DNA of 16,547 bases from DATIUV01 sp049322755 (GCA_049322755.1 JBMOQX010000006.1:1-16547), one strand, 5' to 3'. Shown: positions 7,274-14,170, counted from the stretch's first letter. Notes: generated by a model from the sequence alone, not told the origin. Numbers and translations: made by a program.

Positions 7274-7535
7274 GGAAGTCGCGGCGCACCCAGCCCCGCT
7301 GGCCAGTCCTGGTGAACTGCACTTCCACCCACTGCTGGCCGTCGCCGTCCTCGCGGACGGAGAAGCCCTCCACCGGCCCGCGCACCACGGCGGCGGGATC
7401 GCCGATACGGGAACGGTATCAGCGGCCCGGCAGCTTGACCACGCCGCTGAACGTCTTGCCCGGATAGGGCTTCGTCTCCGCCAGCTTGTCGAAGCCGGGA
7501 ATGGTCTCCATGTGCTTCACCATGCGCGCCCGCAT
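7254..7535 (-). pseudogene. SH3-like domain gene broken by an in-frame UGA
   Basis: A single frame from the ATG at 7535 to TGA 7256-7254 spans 94 codons with one internal UGA at 7421-7419 (codon 39). The first part reads MRARMVKHMETIPGFDKL and on to FSGVVKLPGR. The second part reads YRSRIGDPAAVVRGPVEGF, then QQWVEVQFTRTGQRGWVRRDFLSAF, which has the strand pattern and final G-W-V motif of bacterial SH3-like domains. Coding character is the same on both sides with no frame change, so a nonsense mutation (for example TGG to TGA) is the simplest explanation. The likely start lies in or just upstream of 7535, close behind the yajD stop, and no signal peptide is visible. Its function is unknown. 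Confidence 0.5.
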
Positions 7536-7612
7536 CGCCTGGTCCGGCAGCGGAGTTGCGGGAACGGCGCGTGGGATGGCGGCGAAACCGGCCGGTTGCA
7601 GGCGACGGCGCG

Positions 7613-8002
7613 TCAGCCCGGCTTCTTGTTCTTCAGCAGGTCCGCGAGGGCGGCGAAAGGCTGATGGGTCGCCGGCGCGGGGCCGCGGGGATCGGGCGCT
7701 TCCGGGTCGCGCCCGTGCTCGGTCATGAAGCGCTGGTGCTCGTTCTCATGACACCAGGTGCAGAGCAGCTCCCAGTTGCTGCCGTCGGGCGGGTTGTTGT
7801 GGTGATTCTGGTCCTTGTGGTGGACCTCCAGCAGTTGCAGATTGGCGCGGGTGAACTCGCGCCCGCAGCGGCCGCAGACCCAGGGATACATCTTCAGCGC
7901 CTGCTCGCGGTAGCCCTGGGCGCGCCGCTCCGCCGCGCGCCGCGCCTCGGCGACGACGCGGTCGAGGCGGGCGTGATCGGGTCCGGATTTGCGTTCGGGC
8001 AT
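7613..8002 (-). CDS. yajD: YajD-type HNH nuclease family protein
   Basis: A 129-residue protein starting MPERKSGPDHARLDR. The frame extends upstream, but that part is antisense-like Gly/Arg sequence within the yceH gene, so ATG 8002 is preferred. The HNH core is complete: YPWVCGRCGREFTRANLQLL with a CxxC zinc pair, LEVHHKDQNHHNNPPDGSNWELLCTWCHENEH with the catalytic HH, the asparagine, and the second CxxC followed by H. The block YREQALKMYPWVCGRC and the C-terminal PFAALADLLKNKK match E. coli YajD closely. A DNA nuclease activity is expected from the fold, but the biological role of YajD is unsettled. It lies 35 bp downstream of yceH, probably in the same transcript. Confidence 0.88.
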   Translation of the reverse strand: MPERKSGPDHARLDRVVAEARRAAERRAQGYREQALKMYPWVCGRCGREFTRANLQLLEVHHKDQNHHNNPPDGSNWELLCTWCHENEHQRFMTEHGRDPEAPDPRGPAPATHQPFAALADLLKNKKPG

Positions 8003-8037
8003 GGCGGCGGGTCGCGCGGCGACTTCCGATTTTGATT

Positions 8038-8700
8038 CTAGTCGGCGATGCCCAGTTCCGCCCGCAGCTTCGCCACCGCGGACCTGAGGTCGGCCACCTC
8101 CGCCTCCAGCCGGGCAACGCTGGCCTTGAGCGCGGCCAGCTCGCCCACCGACACGTCGGCGCTGGCGTTCCCGCCCGCCGCCGAATCCAGCGCCGGCGCG
8201 CCGCACAGCAGGTGGGCCCAGCGGTTCTCGCGCGCGCCCGGCTGGCGCGGCAGCTCCCGGACCAGCGCGCCCGCCGGCCGCTCCGCCAGCTCGGCCAGAA
8301 ACGCCTCCACCGCCGAGATGTCGGCGAACTTGTGCAGCCGCTCGCTGTTGATGCGCAGCTCGCCCGGCGTCTGCGGGCCGCGCAGCATCAGCACCGCCAG
8401 CAGCGCCGTCGCCTGGTCGGGAATGTGCAGCACCCGCTCCGTGTTGTGCGCGTAGCGCGCCACCCGGCTGCCGCTGGACTCGATCACCAGCGACAGGTGC
8501 CGCAGGCTGTCCACCGCCTCCTGCACCTGCGCCTCGGTGGCTTTCAGCACCGGGTTGCGGCTGCTTTTCTGGTTGCAGCCCGCCACCAGCGCGTTGAGCG
8601 ACAGCGGATAGGTGTCCGGCACGGTGTGCTGCTTCTCGATCAGCACGCCCAGGACGCGCGCTTCCAGCAGGGAGAGGACGGGGAGCGTGGCTTCGGACAT
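8038..8700 (-). CDS. yceH: YceH family protein (DUF480, UPF0502)
   Basis: A 220-residue protein that matches the YceH/DUF480 family in length and key blocks: LSLLEARVLGVLIEKQHTVPDTYPLSLNALVAGCNQKSSRNPV at residues 9-51, then a second winged-helix unit with LMLRGPQTPGELRINSERLHKF, and RENRWAHLLCG. The family has tandem winged-helix domains and is thought to be DNA- or protein-binding; its exact function is not established. The C-terminal 45 residues (ELAALKASVARLEAEVADLRSAVAKLRAELG) form a coiled coil, as often seen in this family. ATG 8700 is the natural start. It heads a leftward pair with yajD. Confidence 0.92.
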   Translation of the reverse strand: MSEATLPVLSLLEARVLGVLIEKQHTVPDTYPLSLNALVAGCNQKSSRNPVLKATEAQVQEAVDSLRHLSLVIESSGSRVARYAHNTERVLHIPDQATALLAVLMLRGPQTPGELRINSERLHKFADISAVEAFLAELAERPAGALVRELPRQPGARENRWAHLLCGAPALDSAAGGNASADVSVGELAALKASVARLEAEVADLRSAVAKLRAELGIAD

Positions 8701-9094
8701 TTCCGCGGTTTTCGGTTCGACAGTCCAGATGCGATTATGCCATCAGGTGCGCTGCCGCCTTGCCACCACCTCACGGTACGGATCCATCAGGAAGCGCGGC
8801 GCGCTTACCTTCGGCTTGCGCTCGGAAAAGACGATCCCGGAGGGCGACACCCGGAGACCGGTTTCACCGACGGCGATCGCCGCGCCAAGCCCGGGCACTT
8901 CGCTGCGCTGCGCGTGTCCTATGGGGACGACCAATCCCGCCCGTGCCGGGCGCCCCTGTGGGGTCCGGGCGTATACTTGGCGCTGAACTCCAGCACGTGA
9001 CGGGCGCGACCGCCGCCCCGGCGGCCCGCCGACGGACCGCGGGCCTTCAGTTCCCGGGCGGTTCCAGCGGGGAAGCGCCCTGCCCCGGACGACC
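8701..9094. other. Intergenic stretch with one weak leftward ORF
   Basis: These 394 bp separate divergent genes (yceH leftward, the TonB-like gene rightward). A leftward frame (9096-8743) contains a plausible tail, GLVVPIGHAQRSEVPGLGAAIAVGETGLRVSPSGIVFSERKPKVS, but its start would overlap the next gene and its first half is Arg/Pro/Gly-rich. I could not assign it to a family. It may be a decayed gene or chance open frame. No terminator, repeat or clear promoter was found. Confidence 0.3.
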
Positions 9095-9997
9095 ATGAGC
9101 GAACTGCTCGCCGATTTCCGCAGCGACTACGACCGCGTATCGATTCCCACCATCTGGGTGGCGTTCGCCGTTTCGGTACTGCTGCACGCGCTGCTGATAT
9201 GGCCCTGGCTGCCGGATCTGCGCCTGCTGTCCTTCGACAGTCCCAAGGAAAAGGCGGCCAGCGGCCGGCTGCAGGTGCAGCTGGTACCGCGCGCGGCACC
9301 CAGGCCAACACCCCCGTCGGCGCCGCCATCCGCCCCGGCGCTTCAGGCGCAGCCGCCCGTCGCCGGGAAGGCGGCCGAGAAAGCCCCCGCCAAGGTGGCG
9401 CCGAAGCCGCCGCCGAAGCCGCCCGTGCTCGCCCTCAACCGCCCGGAGCCCGGGAAATCGCCGCAGCCCGAAGCGCCGGCGCCGCCACCCCGCGAAGCCG
9501 CGCCGGCGCCCGCGGGGGATCTGTCTTCCTACATCGCAGCCCGGCGCGCCGCGCGCGGCGAAGCGGCGCCTGCGCCGCCTCCCGAGCCGGCGCCGAAGGC
9601 GGAGGACAAGAAGGATCGCTTCGACCAGGTGGTGGCCGCCAACCTCGGCCTGAACCGCACACCCGAGTTCGGCTACAACCGCGACACGGTCGGCGGCGTG
9701 TTCCAGATCACGCGCATGGGCTACGACAACGCCGAGTTCCTGTTCTTCGGCTGGAACAGCGACATCAAGCGCAACACCGAGCAGGTGATCGAGGTGCGCA
9801 AGGGCGGCAACCGCAGCATCGAGATCGCCGTGGTGCGCCGGATGATCGAGATCATCCGCCAGAACGCGCCCGAAGACTTCGTCTGGATCTCGCAGCGCCT
9901 GGACCGCCAAGTCACGCTCTCGGCACGCGCGCGCGACAACGCCGGCCTGGAGGATTTCCTGATGCAGGAATTCTTCGGCGATCCGCGGCGCCGGTAG
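9095..9997 (+). CDS. Membrane-anchored proline-rich TonB-like protein
   Basis: A 300-residue protein with TonB-like architecture. A short cytoplasmic N-terminus is followed by one TM helix (about 18-40, containing the LLHALLIW block with a membrane histidine as in TonB), then a long Pro/Ala/Lys-rich linker (66-172) that can span the periplasm, and a folded C-terminal domain (about 173-300). The C-terminal domain has TRMGYDNAEFLFFGWNSDIKRN, VIEVRKGGNRSIEIAVVRRMIEIIR and a final LEDFLMQEFFG; it is not the usual TonB C-terminal domain with its YP motif. No ExbB/ExbD or receptor gene is adjacent. It may connect the inner membrane to the envelope, but its partner and function are unknown. Confidence 0.65.
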   Translation: MSELLADFRSDYDRVSIPTIWVAFAVSVLLHALLIWPWLPDLRLLSFDSPKEKAASGRLQVQLVPRAAPRPTPPSAPPSAPALQAQPPVAGKAAEKAPAKVAPKPPPKPPVLALNRPEPGKSPQPEAPAPPPREAAPAPAGDLSSYIAARRAARGEAAPAPPPEPAPKAEDKKDRFDQVVAANLGLNRTPEFGYNRDTVGGVFQITRMGYDNAEFLFFGWNSDIKRNTEQVIEVRKGGNRSIEIAVVRRMIEIIRQNAPEDFVWISQRLDRQVTLSARARDNAGLEDFLMQEFFGDPRRR

Positions 9998-10087
9998 CGC
10001 GCGCCCGGCGCCGGCCCGGCAGTCCGCGGCAAAACGGCGATCAGTCCCCGATCGCGGGCCGGACCATGACGCCGCGTTGCCGGGCAT

Positions 10088-10624
10088 TCATCGCGGCTCG
10101 GACCCGATGCGCTTCTCGTAGAGCAGGCGCTCCGCGTTGACGTCCGGGGCGCGGCTGACCTCGCGGTAGCCCAGCGACCGGTAGAGCGCGAGGTTCGCGG
10201 TCCACAGCGCGCTCACGTGCAGCCGCAACACCGGCGTTGCGCGCTCCAGCGCCACCTCCTCGGCCAGCGCCAGCAGGCGGCGCCCGATTCCCCGGCCCTG
10301 CAGGTGCGGCTCGACCGCGACGCTGTCGATGTAGACGTGATCGGCGCCGAGTTCCAGCACCAGCGCACCGACGATCGTCCCCCGAGCGTCTTGCGCCACC
10401 CGGATGTCGTGCGTTTCCAGCATCGCGCGGTAGTCGGCGAGCATGGGCCGGGGCACGCGGCCGAGCCCGGCGACGTGGACCTCGAACGCACGGCGGATGA
10501 GCGCCGTTATGGCCGCGACGTCGGCGAGCTCCCCGCAGCGAAACGCGAACGCTTCCGACACTGCGGCAGCGCCCGCCGAGCGGGACTCGGGCGTCGAATC
10601 CGCGTGTTCGTGAGAGCCCGTCAC
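10088..10624 (-). CDS. GNAT family N-acetyltransferase
   Basis: A 178-residue acetyltransferase. The first 25 residues are polar and poorly conserved-looking, and the GNAT domain begins at about residue 27 (FRCGELADVAAITALIRRAFE). Motif A is YIDSVAVEPHLQGRGIGRRLLALAEEVA (about 117-144), with the QGRGIG CoA-binding loop, and motif B is NLALYRSLGYREVSR. The acidic residue after the beta-4 strand (D in YIDSVAV) is as expected for the family. The substrate is unknown. A start inside the frame is possible because of the odd N-terminal extension. The third GNAT in this window, it is on the same strand as, and downstream of, the carbonic anhydrase gene. Confidence 0.85.
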   Translation of the reverse strand: MTGSHEHADSTPESRSAGAAAVSEAFAFRCGELADVAAITALIRRAFEVHVAGLGRVPRPMLADYRAMLETHDIRVAQDARGTIVGALVLELGADHVYIDSVAVEPHLQGRGIGRRLLALAEEVALERATPVLRLHVSALWTANLALYRSLGYREVSRAPDVNAERLLYEKRIGSEPR

Positions 10625-10666
10625 GCCAAACGTTTCCCTCTGCGAAGTCCGCCCCGCCCGCGCCGA

Positions 10667-10750
10667 TCAGAACAGCCGCGTCGGCTTCGCCAGCAACGTG
10701 CCGAGGACCAGGAGCACGAGCGACGCGCCGGCAAAGGGGCGTTGGCTCAT
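10667..10750 (-). CDS. Candidate 27-residue single-pass membrane peptide
   Basis: A short ORF from ATG 10750-10748 to TGA 10669-10667 reads MSQRPFAGASLVLLVLGTLLAKPTRLF. It has a polar N-terminus, one hydrophobic helix of about 14 residues (GASLVLLVLGTLLA) and a basic tail, the pattern of bacterial membrane micropeptides. It begins 26 nt after the carbonic anhydrase stop on the same strand, so it could be translated from that mRNA. Only a G-run (GGGG) precedes the start, a weak Shine-Dalgarno. Chance cannot be excluded at this length. Confidence 0.3.
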   Translation of the reverse strand: MSQRPFAGASLVLLVLGTLLAKPTRLF

Positions 10751-10775
10751 GGGGCCCCGACGGTGGCGGCACCGC

Positions 10776-11435
10776 TCACATCGCGCCTCGCGCGGCGATC
10801 TGCTTCAGCGCGGTTTGGTAGTTCCCGGGGACGTCCGCGGCACCGTGGACGTTGAAGCCCAGGTTGCGCAAAAGCCCGTCGCGCAGGCGGTAGACCAGAG
10901 CGTGCGCCGCCAGCGGCTGGCCGCGGCGCCAGGCGTCCTGGACGATGGTCGTGCGGCACACGTGCGCCGCCTGTTCCAGCACGTTGAGCGCGCAGAGCCG
11001 GTCGACCCGCTCCGCGTCGTCGGCGGCGGCGTCCAGCAGCGCCGCGTGGGTCTCGGCGACGTCCTGCACGTGGCGCAGCCAGTTGTCGATCAGGCCCAGC
11101 GGACGGGCGCGCCACGCCGCCAGCACGCCGCCGCAGCCGTAGTGCCCGCAGACGATGATGTGCTCCACGTTGAGCACGTCCACCGCGTACTGCACCACCG
11201 ACAGGCAGTTGAGGTCGGTATGCACTACCACGTTGGCGACATTGCGGTGGACGAACATCTCGCCGGGCAGCAGCCCCACGATCTCGTTGGCCGGCACCCG
11301 GCTGTCGGCGCAGCCGATCCAGAGGTAGCGCGGACTCTGCTGCCGGGACAGCACGTCGAAGAAGGTCGGATCGCGGGCCGTGATGCCCTCGGCCCAGGCG
11401 CGATTCTTGGCGAACAGTTCGGCGATCGTTTCCAT
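10776..11435 (-). CDS. can: Beta-class carbonic anhydrase
   Basis: A 219-residue beta-carbonic anhydrase catalysing CO2 hydration to bicarbonate in the cytoplasm, which supplies bicarbonate for carboxylases. Zinc ligands are C42 (with the D44/R46 dyad in CADSRVPAN), H98 and C101 (CGHYGCGGV). The blocks LWIGCADSRV, VHRNVANVVVHTDLN and SVVQYAVDVL match the E. coli Can/CynT2 type, and the length is that of the family. ATG 11435 gives the usual N-terminus METIAELFAKNRAWAEGI. The C-terminal ...GNYQTALKQIAARGAM is divergent but plausible. No nearby cyanase or transporter gene is present. Confidence 0.93.
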   Translation of the reverse strand: METIAELFAKNRAWAEGITARDPTFFDVLSRQQSPRYLWIGCADSRVPANEIVGLLPGEMFVHRNVANVVVHTDLNCLSVVQYAVDVLNVEHIIVCGHYGCGGVLAAWRARPLGLIDNWLRHVQDVAETHAALLDAAADDAERVDRLCALNVLEQAAHVCRTTIVQDAWRRGQPLAAHALVYRLRDGLLRNLGFNVHGAADVPGNYQTALKQIAARGAM

Positions 11436-11499
11436 GCAGTTTCGCGTCAGTTGATCGGCGCGCGCGTCTTGGCGCAGTGAGACGTGCCGGCCGCCGCGC

Positions 11500-11961
11500 T
11501 CAGGGCGCCACCTCGATCACCGCCTTCAGCACCACCGGCACGCCGTGGCGCAGCGACGTGGCGCCCAGCACGGAGCGGGCGTGCACGCCGCGTTCGCCGA
11601 ACACCGCCACCAGCAGGTCGGAGCAGCCGTCCATCACCTTGGGGTGGTCCTCGAATTCCGGCACGGTGTTGAGGAAGCCCTGGACCTCGACGACGCGCGC
11701 CACCTTGTCCAGCGAGCCCAATTCGGCCCGCATCACGGCCAGCAGGTCGAGCGCGGCGGTGCGGGTGAAACGGTAGCCGTCCTCCGTGGTGAATTCGCGC
11801 CCGAGCCGGCCCTTGGGCACCTTCCCGTTCTCCGGCAGCGGCGCCTTGCCGGCGAGGAACAGCAGATTGCCGGTGCGCGCGGCGTTGGCATAGTGCGCCT
11901 TCGGCGAAGTCGCCGCGGGCAGTTCCAGTCCCAGTTCCTCGATGCGCTGCTCGGCGCTCAT
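11500..11961 (-). CDS. RidA/YjgF family protein
   Basis: A 153-residue member of the YjgF/YER057c/UK114 (RidA) superfamily, of the longer subgroup that lacks the short RidA pattern. Recognisable parts are ATSPKAHYANAARTGNLLFLAGKAPLP (about 17-43), the helix AALDLLAVMRAELGSLDKVARVVEVQGFLN and the final beta hairpin GVHARSVLGATSLRHGVPVVLKAVIEV. The arginine in ARSVLGA occupies the position of the substrate-binding arginine in this superfamily. Members form trimers; classic RidA hydrolyses reactive enamine/imine intermediates, but the substrate of this subgroup is less certain. It is leftward, 64 bp upstream of the carbonic anhydrase gene, so co-transcription is possible. Confidence 0.87.
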   Translation of the reverse strand: MSAEQRIEELGLELPAATSPKAHYANAARTGNLLFLAGKAPLPENGKVPKGRLGREFTTEDGYRFTRTAALDLLAVMRAELGSLDKVARVVEVQGFLNTVPEFEDHPKVMDGCSDLLVAVFGERGVHARSVLGATSLRHGVPVVLKAVIEVAP

Positions 11962-12016
11962 GCGTCCACCTCTCTGGTCGGTCGTTCTTGTCGCCGCCGG
12001 TCCCGGCCGGCCGCCG

Positions 12017-12268
12017 CTATTTTGCCTCGTCGACGTGGGCTTGCGGCAATCTCACGCAGCGCATCTCGGGCGCGCCGTAGCCCCAGGTGACGCGCGCCTC
12101 GCCTTGGTGCTCCCAGAACGACTCGTTGCGGCCCTGGTACTTCGCGCCGCTGGCGGCCGGCTGCGCGCACATCGGCGACGTCTGGTCCCCGCGCTCGGCG
12201 ATCAGCGTCGGCGGGTCGGTCGCGAAGCCCACGATCAGAATGAAGCGGGTCAGGAAACCTGGAGGCAT
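12017..12268 (-). pseudogene. Truncated MliC-type lysozyme inhibitor
   Basis: The frame of 83 codons ends with the C-terminal half of an MliC (membrane-bound lysozyme inhibitor of C-type lysozyme) domain: ATDPPTLIAERGDQTSPM, then AASGAKYQGRNESFWEHQGEARVTWGYGAPEMRC. The SGA-YxG, FWEHQGEA-VTW and terminal Cys are characteristic. What is missing is the N-terminal half, including the lipoprotein or Sec signal and the first disulfide cysteine; the frame instead begins MPPGFLTRFILIVG. The gene is therefore probably non-functional. The break, near 12240-12270, coincides with the change to accessory sequence, suggesting that insertion or deletion at the island edge cut the gene. Confidence 0.65.
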
Positions 12269-12425
12269 GTGCTATTGCGCAACTTCTTGGTCCCACACTT
12301 TGGCGTCCAAGGGCGGCGCTTCTAATCCTGCTCCCCGCACCGTTGCGGAGGGCCCCGAGCGACGCAAATCCGCACGCCATGGCGAATGGCGAAACCTACA
12401 CCGGCCTCGCCCAAGGCGAGTCGCT

Positions 12426-12444
12426 GTATATCATGATAATATAC
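12426..12444 (+). promoter_or_regulatory. Palindromic operator/promoter of the BrnT/BrnA module
   Basis: GTATAT (12426-12431) and ATATAC (12439-12444) are perfect inverted arms around CATGATA. The AT-rich block stands out from its GC-rich surroundings and ends 4 bp before the toxin start codon. GATAAT at 12435-12440 is a possible -10 hexamer; no good -35 is visible. BrnA-type antitoxins autoregulate by binding such palindromes, so this is the likely operator. Confidence 0.6.
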
Positions 12445-12448
12445 AAAC

Positions 12449-12754
12449 GTGATCGATTTTGGCCGTATCGAGGGCTTCGAGTGGGATGCCGGAAACCGCC
12501 GCAAGAGCGAGGGAAAGCACGGGGTCGGCTGGGCGGAGGCGGAGCAGGTTTTCTTCAACGATCCGCTGCTGGTCGTGGCCGACCCCAAGCACAGCCAGTC
12601 CGAAGCGCGGTTTCACGCCCTCGGCAGGACGGCGGTCCAACGCCTTCTGCACGTCACCTTCACGCTCCGGAACGGCGGCCGGCGAATTCGGATCATCTCG
12701 GCGCGCGACATGCACCGCAAGGAGAGGCAGATCTATGAAACGCAAAACCCCTAG
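12449..12754 (+). CDS. brnT: BrnT-family ribonuclease toxin
   Basis: A 101-residue toxin starting with GTG at 12449. It shows the BrnT pattern: FGRIEGFEWDAGNRRKSEGKHGVGWAEAEQVFFNDPLLVVAD (the FEWD-x-K-x-N-x-K-H-GV and EAxxVFxDP blocks), then HALGRT, LHVTFTLRNGGRRIRIISARDMHRKERQIYE (the RxISARxAxxxExxxYE block). BrnT toxins are RelE-fold RNases that cleave mRNA and block translation. The antitoxin gene overlaps its 3' end by 20 nt. No Shine-Dalgarno precedes the GTG, and the candidate -10 is 8 nt upstream, so the message may be nearly leaderless. Confidence 0.88.
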   Translation: MIDFGRIEGFEWDAGNRRKSEGKHGVGWAEAEQVFFNDPLLVVADPKHSQSEARFHALGRTAVQRLLHVTFTLRNGGRRIRIISARDMHRKERQIYETQNP

Positions 12755-13010
12755 CGCACGGCCCAAGGCCGTCCCCAAGTTCCGCTCTGAAGCGGCGGAG
12801 CGAAAGTTCTGGGAAGCGCATGACTCGACCGGTTACGTCGACTGGTCCAAGGCGCAGCGCGCGCGGCTCCCCAATCTCAAGCCCTCGACCCAGACGATCT
12901 CGCTGCGCATTCCGGCCGGCCTGCTGGAGCGCATCAAGGTGGAGGCAAACAAGCGCGACGTGCCCTACCAGTCGCTGATCAAGATCTGGCTGAGCGAGAA
13001 GACGGGGTAA
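12735..13010 (+). CDS. brnA: BrnA/CopG-family antitoxin
   Basis: The ATG at 12735 gives 91 residues, overlapping brnT by 20 nt; the frame is open further upstream but that is an antisense-free shadow of brnT. The N-terminal half carries the toxin-neutralising segment VPKFRSEAAERKFWEAHDSTGYVDWSKAQRARLPNLKPS. The C-terminal half is a ribbon-helix-helix (TQTISLRIPAGLLERIKVEANKRDVPYQSLIKIWLSEK) that binds operator DNA as a dimer. The FWE-HDSTxYVDW and PYQSLIK blocks are typical of this antitoxin family. It should repress the module through the palindrome at 12426-12444. The module looks complete and intact. Confidence 0.85.
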   Translation: MKRKTPSARPKAVPKFRSEAAERKFWEAHDSTGYVDWSKAQRARLPNLKPSTQTISLRIPAGLLERIKVEANKRDVPYQSLIKIWLSEKTG

Positions 13011-13130
13011 CTCGAACGGGATGCGCGATCGCGACGACGGCTGGAACCGCGGGCGCACCGGACCATCGAGCGAGTCCCCTCGGATCTTCTCCTCAGGTCG
13101 CGACGGGTGCCAGCAGCGGGCAGCGGCGAG

Positions 13131-13445
13131 TTACTCGTCCGAGAGAATCTCGTGCGTGACGTTGTCGACCACGACCGGGGTCTCAAAGTACGTGACCGAC
13201 GGATCCGTACCGTACTTCTCCCGCACGAAAGCCCGCCAGCTCTCGGTGTACATCGCCTCGGCCTCGGCGCGTGAGTTCCAGAGGTAGATGCTGCCGACCG
13301 TGCGCCCGTCCTGCGACAGGACGTAGCATTTCCGCACCAGGCCGGCGACGTCTTGGTACTTCGGCGCCGTGCTCAGAAAAATGCGGCGCGCCTCTTCCCG
13401 CGTGATCGGCTTGGGCAGCTGAAATGTGGTGATGGTGGTGATCAT
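13131..13445 (-). CDS. YdhR-like monooxygenase (dimeric alpha/beta barrel)
   Basis: A 104-residue protein of the YdhR/ABM-type family: ITTFQLPKPITREEARRIFLSTAPKYQDVAGLVRKCYVLSQDGRTVGSIYLWNSRAEAEAMYTESWRAFVREKYGTDPSVTYFETPVVVDN. The short strand-helix-strand repeats, the GLVRKCYVLS-GGIYLW-like core and the AEAMYTESWRAFV helix fit a ferredoxin-like fold that works as a dimer. YdhR-type proteins are annotated as putative monooxygenases; the substrate is not known. It is leftward, divergent from the HigBA module, with only 76 bp between the two start codons, so the promoters may overlap. Confidence 0.75.
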   Translation of the reverse strand: MITTITTFQLPKPITREEARRIFLSTAPKYQDVAGLVRKCYVLSQDGRTVGSIYLWNSRAEAEAMYTESWRAFVREKYGTDPSVTYFETPVVVDNVTHEILSDE

Positions 13446-13484
13446 CGGAACTTTCCGTCCATTCAGGAGATCGTTACGCGGCTC

Positions 13485-13514
13485 TTGTTGAGTATGTCAG
13501 ATTCGGCATATACT
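13485..13514 (+). promoter_or_regulatory. Promoter of the HigB/HigA module
   Basis: TTGTTG (13485-13490) and TATACT (13509-13514) with an 18-bp spacer make a good sigma70-type promoter. The toxin GTG is at 13522, 8 nt after the -10, so transcription would begin at or next to the start codon. An imperfect inverted repeat GTAT...ATAC (13492-13513) spans the spacer and could be the antitoxin operator. Confidence 0.6.
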
Positions 13515-13521
13515 ACGCTTC

Positions 13522-13851
13522 GTGAAGAAAGGCAAGCCGCTGGCCTGGCTGCATGGTCAGGTGAAGACCCCGCCCCTTTCTCGAGAGGCGAGAATGGAGA
13601 CGGGTTTTCTCCTGCGGAGGCTGCAGCTCGGCGAGCGCCTGCGCATGCCGCAGTCGCGACCCATGCCCGGCATCGGCCCGCGCTGCCATGAGCTGCGGAT
13701 CAATGACGCGGACATGACCTGGCGCCTGATCTACCGGATCGACTCGGACGCGATTGTGATCGCGGAGGTTTTTGCCAAGAAGACCGAGAAGACCCCGAAA
13801 GAAGTGATCCAGGCGTGCAAGACGCGCCTCAAGGAGTACGACGATGCGTGA
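13522..13851 (+). CDS. higB: HigB-type toxin (RelE/ParE superfamily, Gp49-like)
   Basis: A 109-residue protein starting at GTG 13522. It has the phage-derived Gp49-like/HigB pattern: KPLAWLHGQVKTPPLSREARMETGFLLRRLQLGERLRMPQSRPMPGIGPRCHELRIND, then TWRLIYRID and IVIAEVFAKKTEKTPKEVIQACKTRLKEY. The G-x-R-CHELR and W-R-x-I-Y-R blocks and the terminal FxKKTxKTP region fit ribosome-dependent mRNA-cleaving HigB toxins. The antitoxin gene overlaps by 8 nt, so they are translationally coupled, toxin first as is usual for higBA. No Shine-Dalgarno is present ahead of the GTG. Confidence 0.87.
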   Translation: MKKGKPLAWLHGQVKTPPLSREARMETGFLLRRLQLGERLRMPQSRPMPGIGPRCHELRINDADMTWRLIYRIDSDAIVIAEVFAKKTEKTPKEVIQACKTRLKEYDDA

Positions 13852-14170
13852 GAGCAAACGCAAGCGCCTCCAGGCGAAGGGCTGGAAGGTAGGCTCGACC
13901 AAGGAGTTCCTCGATCTGTCCGACGAGGAGGACGCATACATCGAACTGCGCCTGAAGCTGGCGGAAGGTCTTAAAGCGCGCCGCATCGGACGGGGCCTGA
14001 CCCAAGTTCAGCTCGCGAAAGCCGTGCGATCCAGCCAGTCACGTGTGGCAAAGATGGAATCCGGGGATCCCACGGTGTCTCTCGATTTGCTGGTGAGATC
14101 GTTGCTTGCGCTCGGAACGACGAATCGCGAACTCGCGCAGATCATCGCGCAACGTTCCCGGGCAGCATAA
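13844..14170 (+). CDS. higA: HigA-type antitoxin (XRE family)
   Basis: A 108-residue helix-turn-helix antitoxin. The Cro/C1-type HTH is LKARRIGRGLTQVQLAKAVRSSQSRVAKMESGDPTVSLDLLVRSLLALGTT (about residues 45-95), with QVQLAKAV as helix 2 and SQSRVAKME as recognition helix. The N-terminal part (about 1-40) probably binds the toxin. The stop codon TAA lies within GCATAAC (14165-14171), the same arrangement as the antitoxin in cassette A, whose stop is inside the attC R'' box. The gene is on the strand opposite to the cassette genes to its right. Confidence 0.87.
   Translation: MRESKRKRLQAKGWKVGSTKEFLDLSDEEDAYIELRLKLAEGLKARRIGRGLTQVQLAKAVRSSQSRVAKMESGDPTVSLDLLVRSLLALGTTNRELAQIIAQRSRAA

Noticed and set aside
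7419..7421. UGA read as a selenocysteine codon
   Set aside because: No SECIS-like hairpin or redox context was recognised; a nonsense mutation is simpler.
9047..10087. 346-residue leftward ORF opposite the TonB-like gene
   Set aside because: It has an Arg/Gly-rich low-complexity middle and no start context; the plus-strand frame has TM, linker and folded-domain structure.
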